Shown one piece after another: positions 61,193 to 64,000 of a stretch of 64,000 nucleotides of DNA. The DNA comes from Ziziphus jujuba. Lineage: Eukaryota > Streptophyta > Magnoliopsida > Rosales > Rhamnaceae. Under the pieces are notes generated by a model. That model was not told the DNA's origin, did no database searches, and was given only the letters and a program-made list of their open reading frames with translations. Position 1 is the stretch's first letter. Each line of letters begins with the position of its first letter. Made by a program: the position numbers and the translations under genes. The stretch covers positions 12,979,001-13,043,000 of the forward strand of contig NC_083387.1 of the NCBI RefSeq assembly GCF_031755915.1, in the 5' to 3' direction.

Positions 61193-61558
61193 TCATAAGA
61201 GCTGATCCATTGCAGTGAACATCAGAAGTATCAGAAATCCTTTGCCTTGGAGACAATGTTGTGATTCCAGCAGCATCAAAATCAACATTAACAATAGCTT
61301 TCCTCTTCTAAGCTTCTGAACTCGTTTTTTCACCTCAACGATGGGACTCAAGGGCTCTGCTTCCTTTAGGTGGTGGGACACCATGGCTTGAGCTTCAGCT
61401 ACCACTGTTGCATCATCATCTGTAGCATACAGAATCTTCTTTATAGCTTTGCCGTTCCTGAACTGATTAAAAGTGTACCTTTTCATCATATGCAGTAAAC
61501 CAATTTTCTCAACAAAAAGGAAGCAAAACCAAAAAAATAGAAAATTCACTAAGGCCAT
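61193..61558 (-). CDS. Small membrane or secreted protein, unrecognised, possible frameshift
   Basis: A 121-codon frame begins at an ATG 23 nt after a good 3' splice site (GGTTTTAG/ATAGC, exon from 61581). Residues 1-16 are strongly hydrophobic (MALVNFLFFWFCFLFVEK), a signal anchor or signal peptide. A natural-looking segment follows: KRYTFNQFRNGKAIKKILYA, then ATDDDATVVAEAQAMVSHHL and VEVKKRVQKLRR. After about residue 87 the annotated frame turns into Leu/Met-rich sequence that looks like a shadow. The next frame instead gives VNVDFDAAGITTLSPRQRIS and ends at TAG 61185-61187. A single-base loss near 61305-61312 would explain this. I do not recognise the family. Confidence 0.5.
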   Translation of the reverse strand: MALVNFLFFWFCFLFVEKIGLLHMMKRYTFNQFRNGKAIKKILYATDDDATVVAEAQAMVSHHLKEAEPLSPIVEVKKRVQKLRRGKLLLMLILMLLESQHCLQGKGFLILLMFTAMDQLL

Positions 61559-62619
61559 AGCTCCTGATTCTCTTCAGCTATCTAAAACCAAAATTGTAAT
61601 CAAAAAGTTAAAAAATCAACAAGGTAAGTAATATAGCATGTACGAATAAAAAAAAAGAAAATTAACTAATGTCAAATAAGTAATAAACACCAAACAGAAA
61701 GTAGTCAAACAAGTAATATGCTACTGGGCCTTCTAAAATATAGGAATAAGGAGGCCCCTTTTATTATTATTTTTAAGATGATAAGATAGAATGCCTTTTT
61801 TTACTTTTTTTTGACAAACGATGAGACAGAATGCCATGAATGGATCGTGGAGTTCATATTCATAGCAAATATGCAATTTTATTAGAAACCATACATTTTA
61901 CCAAGAAAATGTAGATAACAAATTGAAGCAAGTTCAAATTATGTAATTTGATGAAATAGGTTGACAAGCATAGCAGTGAGTAATAACATGGAGTAGGAAT
62001 AAGGGACCGGAAAAGCATGAATGAGATGGAGAACCAGAACTAGAGAAATTGGTTTTTGAATGCAAGCAGAGGAATAATTCTATATTTCTTGTTAATAGTA
62101 AATATGCCCCAATTCTATATTGCTTTTTGACTTTTATCAGGTCCAACATAGGCAATGGAAATCCATTGCTTCGAATCATAAAGAGAAGCGCATAAGGCTA
62201 ATCAACCACCAACTTCCTTGGCAATTGGTAAGTCTTTGGCAGGAACACAAACAAAGGCATACAAACTAAACTATGAACCAGAAAAAGGAGGAAAATGTTC
62301 TTTCTTCCTTTTTCAATTTACAACAATTCCCTCTCTTTGGGTGTACTGACATGACTATGAAATGAGTATCTATAGAACACATTTCAGACACTAATTATTC
62401 AAGTGTCTTTGAAACACCAGACACTAATTTTTCTTCTTTTGCTAAAGCTCAAACACCAGAAAACTAAACTAGAATGCCTTTAGATTTACTAACAACCAGT
62501 TTCACTTTTATAGAAATCAAGAAACAGAGAACAAATAACTTCTCGGAAGCATTTCATCAAACACATAGCAATCATAGATGACAAAAATTGACTATAACGG
62601 CAAAGATTGACGTTCTTAC

Positions 62620-62960
62620 CTTCCAAATTCGCAGTAGTTTCAGATATTCAAGACCTGTAGATGTAGAACACAAAATAAAGCCTTCTTCCTCGCAAATCGA
62701 AGCCCTAATTTGTGCAGATAAAGATATCAAATGAAAAACGACGAAGAAGAAGAAGAAGATGGTGGCAGAGCGAAGAAGAAGAAGAAGAAGAACGCAGATG
62801 AAGAAGAAGAAGAAGAAGAAGGAAAACGAACGGATCGAAGAAGAAGAACAGTACTCACCGGGGGTTTCAAATCGGAGAGAGGCGAAGAACGGTCCGGCGA
62901 GAAATCGAAGAGAGGAGGCGAACGGTCAGGCGAGAGACACCTTCGGGTGGGAGGACGAGA
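62620..62960 (-). other. Probable noncoding first exon of the small protein gene
   Basis: The minus strand has a strong 5' splice site (GGAAG/GTAAGAACG) with the exon edge at 62620. It pairs with the 3' splice site at 61582-61583, giving an intron of about 1.04 kb before the small gene. The exon would contain the CT-rich stretch complementary to (GAA)n, typical of plant 5' UTRs. The exon start is a guess. Confidence 0.4.
62735..62850. repeat. (GAA)n-rich low-complexity tract
   Basis: Several GAA runs on the plus strand, for example 62739-62758, 62773-62791 and 62799-62820. They create long acidic or basic open frames on the plus strand and Ser/Phe-rich frames on the minus strand that are not real proteins. 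Confidence 0.9.
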
Positions 62961-62999
62961 ACTTCTTCGAGAGAGCATGACAAAAGTGGCCAAGTGACC

Positions 63000-63623
63000 C
63001 AAGTGTTTCGATGGGTCAGGTTTGTCCCCTTCAAAGGGGATAGATTGATTAACGGGATAAGTTTATACTGTTCTCTATTTTGCTTCCTAAATATCAGATT
63101 GGGATTATAATCTGTCCTGATATGGTCAATTCCGTGTAACAAACATGGCCTAAATGGATTGTGATGGACAAAAAAGTACATACTACATGGTAGTCTAAAT
63201 GAAATATTCTTATATTTATTTTATTAAACGTTTGTGAGAAAACGTTCGATGTTGAATTTTTTTTTTTCCTACGAACTTCTTAAATCAAAAGTACATAATT
63301 ACAGCATTTTATAAAGTTTATACATTTTACATGTTAAAATTTATAAAATTTATGATTTTAAAAATAATGTGCAAATTATGTGAATTTAAAGAATAAAAAA
63401 TCTAATTACAGTAAAAAAAAAAAAAATTAACAAATCTAATTACATGAGGTCCCATTTGGTATGTAATAAAGTTTTTTTTTTCTTTTTCTTTTTCCAATCT
63501 CTGTCCCTCCTGGAATCATACAAAGTAAGTCAAAAATTGCCCAATTGAATTAAATATGCTATTGGTGTATTTTTAAAATCTGCATATGGATGTATCTTAT
63601 CACAAAAAAAAAAAATAATAATA

Positions 63624-63660
<37 letters not shown>

Positions 63661-64000
63661 TGAAAAACATGCTCAAATTTTACAGTTTATGTAACTTCTA
63701 TTTTTCTTTCAAGATATTTCATTTTATTACTGAGATTTTAATTTCTAAAAAATAATAAATAAATCTTATATGATTAGAGACTAGAAGGTAGTATATTTAT
63801 AGATTACTAACCCTAGCCTCCTAGGGTTTAATAATACATTGAACCCAATTAATGAGCTTTTTTTTATATAATGAGCTAGTTTGGAGATCCTACAGTCCAT
63901 TATTAATCAAAATTCCTGATCAATGGATCAGTTTGCTCTAAGAGCATAAATCCAACAATTTTTCTCTTGTTATGAGCAAGTCTGAGACTTTTGATATAAT
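63000..64000. other. Gene-free interval
   Basis: AT-rich sequence with poly(A/T) and an (AAT)n microsatellite at 63614-63661. The segment ending ACAAACATGGCCTAAA near 63155 resembles a MITE end like that at 11875. No gene supported. Confidence 0.6.

Noticed and set aside
60181..62980. Divergent (bidirectional) promoter between REV1 and the next gene
   Set aside because: Both genes are on the minus strand, so the region is the 3' end of one and the promoter of the other, not a shared promoter.
62731..63002. Glu/Lys-rich (plus) and Ser/Phe-rich (minus) open frames
   Set aside because: They come from the (GAA)n low-complexity tract; both strands are open for the same reason and neither has protein-like complexity.

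Overview
This is a window of AT-rich nuclear DNA from a flowering plant, most likely a eudicot. Evidence: spliced genes with GT-AG introns, a plant-type REV1 gene, plant-only basic secretory protein (BSP/PR-17) genes, a PIP-type signalling peptide, a Ty3/Gypsy retrotransposon primed by initiator tRNA-Met, a TRIM element, large solo LTRs and MITE-like repeats. Species cannot be named from the sequence. Nothing prokaryotic, no CRISPR array, no rRNA and no convincing tRNA was seen.

Layout. 1-546: fragment of an unidentified gene with a 100-bp tandem duplication. 547-8436: complete but decayed Ty3/Gypsy element on the minus strand (two LTRs, PBS, PPT, 5-bp target duplication). 8442-9022: exon-like relic. 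9530-11340: a block matching the upstream region of BSP2 but with no gene attached. 12345-13022, 30767-31444 and 37540-38241: three intronless minus-strand BSP genes with signal peptides and HExxH zinc motifs. Between BSP1 and BSP2 lie a degenerate Myb/SANT-like gene (17850-22449) split by a 2.9-kb solo LTR, a TRIM (23241-23661), a second solo LTR of the same family in the opposite orientation (25156-28788), and a cluster of about 260-bp MITE-like repeats (28950-30292). 42684-42878: a 64-residue precursor ending in the PIP signature. 47000-60072: a full REV1 translesion polymerase gene, reconstructed here as 23 exons and 1129 codons. 61185-62960: an unrecognised small membrane or secreted protein gene, with a probable upstream noncoding exon and a possible frameshift.

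How the genes relate. BSP proteins and PIP peptides are both known as secreted defence or stress factors, so 12-43 kb can be read as a small defence-related neighbourhood that expanded by tandem duplication and then filled with transposons; this link is inference from position. REV1 is an independent DNA-damage-tolerance gene. BSP1 and BSP2 are nearly identical in the C-terminal 133 residues but differ at about 30% of the first 92, and an orphan upstream block shows that at least one more BSP unit once existed.
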